A stretch of 64,000 nucleotides of DNA. It comes from Montifringilla adamsi. Lineage: Eukaryota; Chordata; Aves; Passeriformes; Passeridae. The notes under the pieces are model-generated. The model made no database searches. It saw only the letters and a list, made by a program, of their open reading frames with translations, and was not told the origin of the DNA. The translations under genes were made by a program, and so were the position numbers. Location of the stretch: the NCBI GenBank assembly GCA_017590115.1, contig JAGGNK010006448.1, forward strand, positions 7,984,099-8,048,098, given 5' to 3'. Position 1 is the stretch's first letter; every line of letters starts with the position of its first letter. Shown here piece after piece: positions 62,184 to 64,000 of this stretch.

Positions 62184-64000
62184 TTAACTTAGAGAAAATA
62201 ATCGCAGAATGTCCCTTCATCTAACATGAGGGCATGTATAATACCACAAACAGCTAATAAAGGATGTCAAGGCAACAGGAATAAAAGCAATAGAAAAATC
62301 AATTGAGATTGCTTCTGCATCTTCACAGAGCACCCACAGGACAGAACATTCTTTTTAAAAAAGCTTGGTGAAGTTAACTTTCAGGTTTGTTTAAAAAGCC
62401 TTAAGAACTCTTTCTATAAAAGTTTTAATGTTATTCTTTTAATAGCAGGAAAATTAGTATTATATATTGTATTATAATAATTAAATTATATTTTATTAAT
62501 TATAATATATTATAATTATATCGGCACTATGCATTCATTTCACTATACAAATCCTTGTATATCTATGTTCTGGTCACACATACACACATGCAAATAAACA
62601 ATGAACATGTAAATGCTTCCATTATGGCTTTTTTGCTGTACTCTACTCTGTAAACAGTTCAAAAGTAGAATCTTACTACATGCTTTATTCTCTTGGTTCT
62701 CTTTATTCTCTATGGTTCTTTCCAAATACTCTTTTGAAATGTTTTGAAGTTTATAGAACTTGAAACTATCTATCTATCTATCTATCTAGAAATATATGCA
62801 AGATAAGTGGGAATATTCTATTACTGCTTTGTTCTTTTAATATAACATTCTTATTTACTTCCACATATTTCCTTCTCTCTTAGTCATGAATTGCTGATGT
62901 CAACTGAAGTGCCACAAAAACAGCTGACATGAAGATTGAATACGGAAATAGATTTCCAAATTATAGTGATTCAAGATTCAGAATATGGTATTGCATAATA
63001 GCAGCCCATGAGTGGTCATTCTTAAGACAATTCAGCTTTTTAAATTAGTCACTCATTTCAGGTTAATGCAGTGATAAAATGCTTTTTCAGTTTACTATTG
63101 ACATTGTGATCACTTTTAAAGAATTTGGAAATACAAGCTCACTTTTTAAATTTTGGCATGGGGATATAGCATAGCTAGTGATGTCTCTAAGACTACTAGT
63201 ATAATGTAGCAATTATTAAAATTTCTTAAAGCTTTGGAGTAGTCCAGCTGCGTTCTGTATTTTTATTTTTGCTCTCTCATCAAAGCATCAAAATAACATT
63301 ATTTGTAGTTTCTATGCTACAGAGTAGTCATTTGCTAGAACAGATGATGGCTCATATAATTTTTAGCTAATTTTTCTGGTGAAAATGCTATAGCAGAAGC
63401 ACTATGACAAAAATTTGCATAGGTTTTTCTGTCCTCCTAGAACAGGAAATGCTTCCTATGCATGAAATTTCATAAAGGTTAACTTACAAAATTTACTAAT
63501 AATGAAATATACAAGCTCTCTTTTCCAGTCATTAGGCCACAGAACAGAACTGTGCAGCACAGTGAGGCATAAACACTTTGAATAAGCTCTCTTTTGGCTG
63601 TTTTTCAAACTGACAATTGCCTAAAAACTGGAAACATGTTCTACATGACTCATTCATCACACAAGAATGAGTTCTTGTAAAATGGTACCTAACAGACAAG
63701 AAGACCACAGCTCACCATCAGAAGCCTGCTACGAATGAGTAACAGGCTTTTAAGCAATCTCAAACACTCGCTCATAACAATTCCTTACAGAATTCACTCT
63801 GGTTTTAGACATTTCTGTAGGAGGCCATATTGAGAAAAAATAGTATTTTTATAATTTGTATCAAAACAGCTACTACAAAGCACTTGTTTCTGCTATTCAT
63901 TTTCTACATGAGATTACATAAAGATGAACACTTCCTAGGCCCTTAAGCATTTTCTGGGAGGTTCAGGATATTACTGACCTCACACAGAGGCTAACTCTAA
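62183..64000. other. AT-rich non-coding DNA
   Basis: Contains an AT-only stretch at about 62459-62522 and a (CTAT)n microsatellite. No gene recognised up to the window edge. Confidence 0.5.
62766..62788. repeat. (CTAT)n microsatellite
   Basis: Nearly six perfect units of CTAT. Confidence 0.95.

Noticed and set aside
62002..62224. Poly-Phe / poly-Lys frames
   Set aside because: Translation of homopolymers containing an N.

Overview
This window looks like a gene-poor, AT-rich stretch of a bird genome. The main evidence is a set of truncated CR1 LINEs. Several keep the CR1 3' end made of ATTCTATG-type octamers, and three lie in reverse orientation starting near TCACAGAATCA or close variants. 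There are also LTRs of two kinds that I recognise, from general knowledge, as avian endogenous-retrovirus LTRs. I see no operons, CRISPR arrays, tRNA or rRNA genes, and no convincing protein-coding gene of the host. The species cannot be fixed from the sequence alone.

Layout. 0-5.2 kb: a GGAA microsatellite, the 3' part of an ERV LTR (about 1.3-1.55 kb), a probable reverse-strand LTR (2.25-2.76 kb) and an unexplained GC-rich block with an A-rich tail (4.75-5.2 kb). 5.2-14.5 kb: AT-rich DNA, a duplicated poly-A block (9.4-9.5 kb), a CR1 fragment (9.79-10.27 kb) and an unexplained GC-rich block (12.23-13.4 kb). 14.5-18.4 kb: a CR1 fragment, a complete ERVL-type solo LTR with a 5-bp target-site duplication (14970-15531), a second CR1 fragment and a decayed CR1 endonuclease segment. 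18.4-31.5 kb: mostly unannotatable, except for a CR1 3' end (22.9-23.4 kb) and a long near-perfect hairpin (23.83-23.98 kb). 31.5-34.6 kb: one CR1 inserted into another, then ERV material. 36.7-44 kb: two LTRs of one family in opposite orientations and an old CR1 fragment. 44.5-53.1 kb: two internally deleted CR1s and an ERV-like repeat related to one near 33.8 kb. 53.1-64 kb: one CR1, several microsatellites, and a homopolymer region containing an N.

Nothing here works together as a pathway. The window is best read as an intergenic or deep-intronic repeat graveyard. The features most worth following up are the 23.8 kb hairpin, the nested CR1 pair, the two internally deleted CR1 copies, the paired ERV-like repeats at 33.8 and 52.2 kb, and two unproven exon-like segments (25289-25440 and 40833-40975). 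Open reading frames of 60-177 codons occur on both strands, but they are what stop-free chance or decayed transposon coding sequence would give. Family assignments rest on recognition by eye, with no database search.
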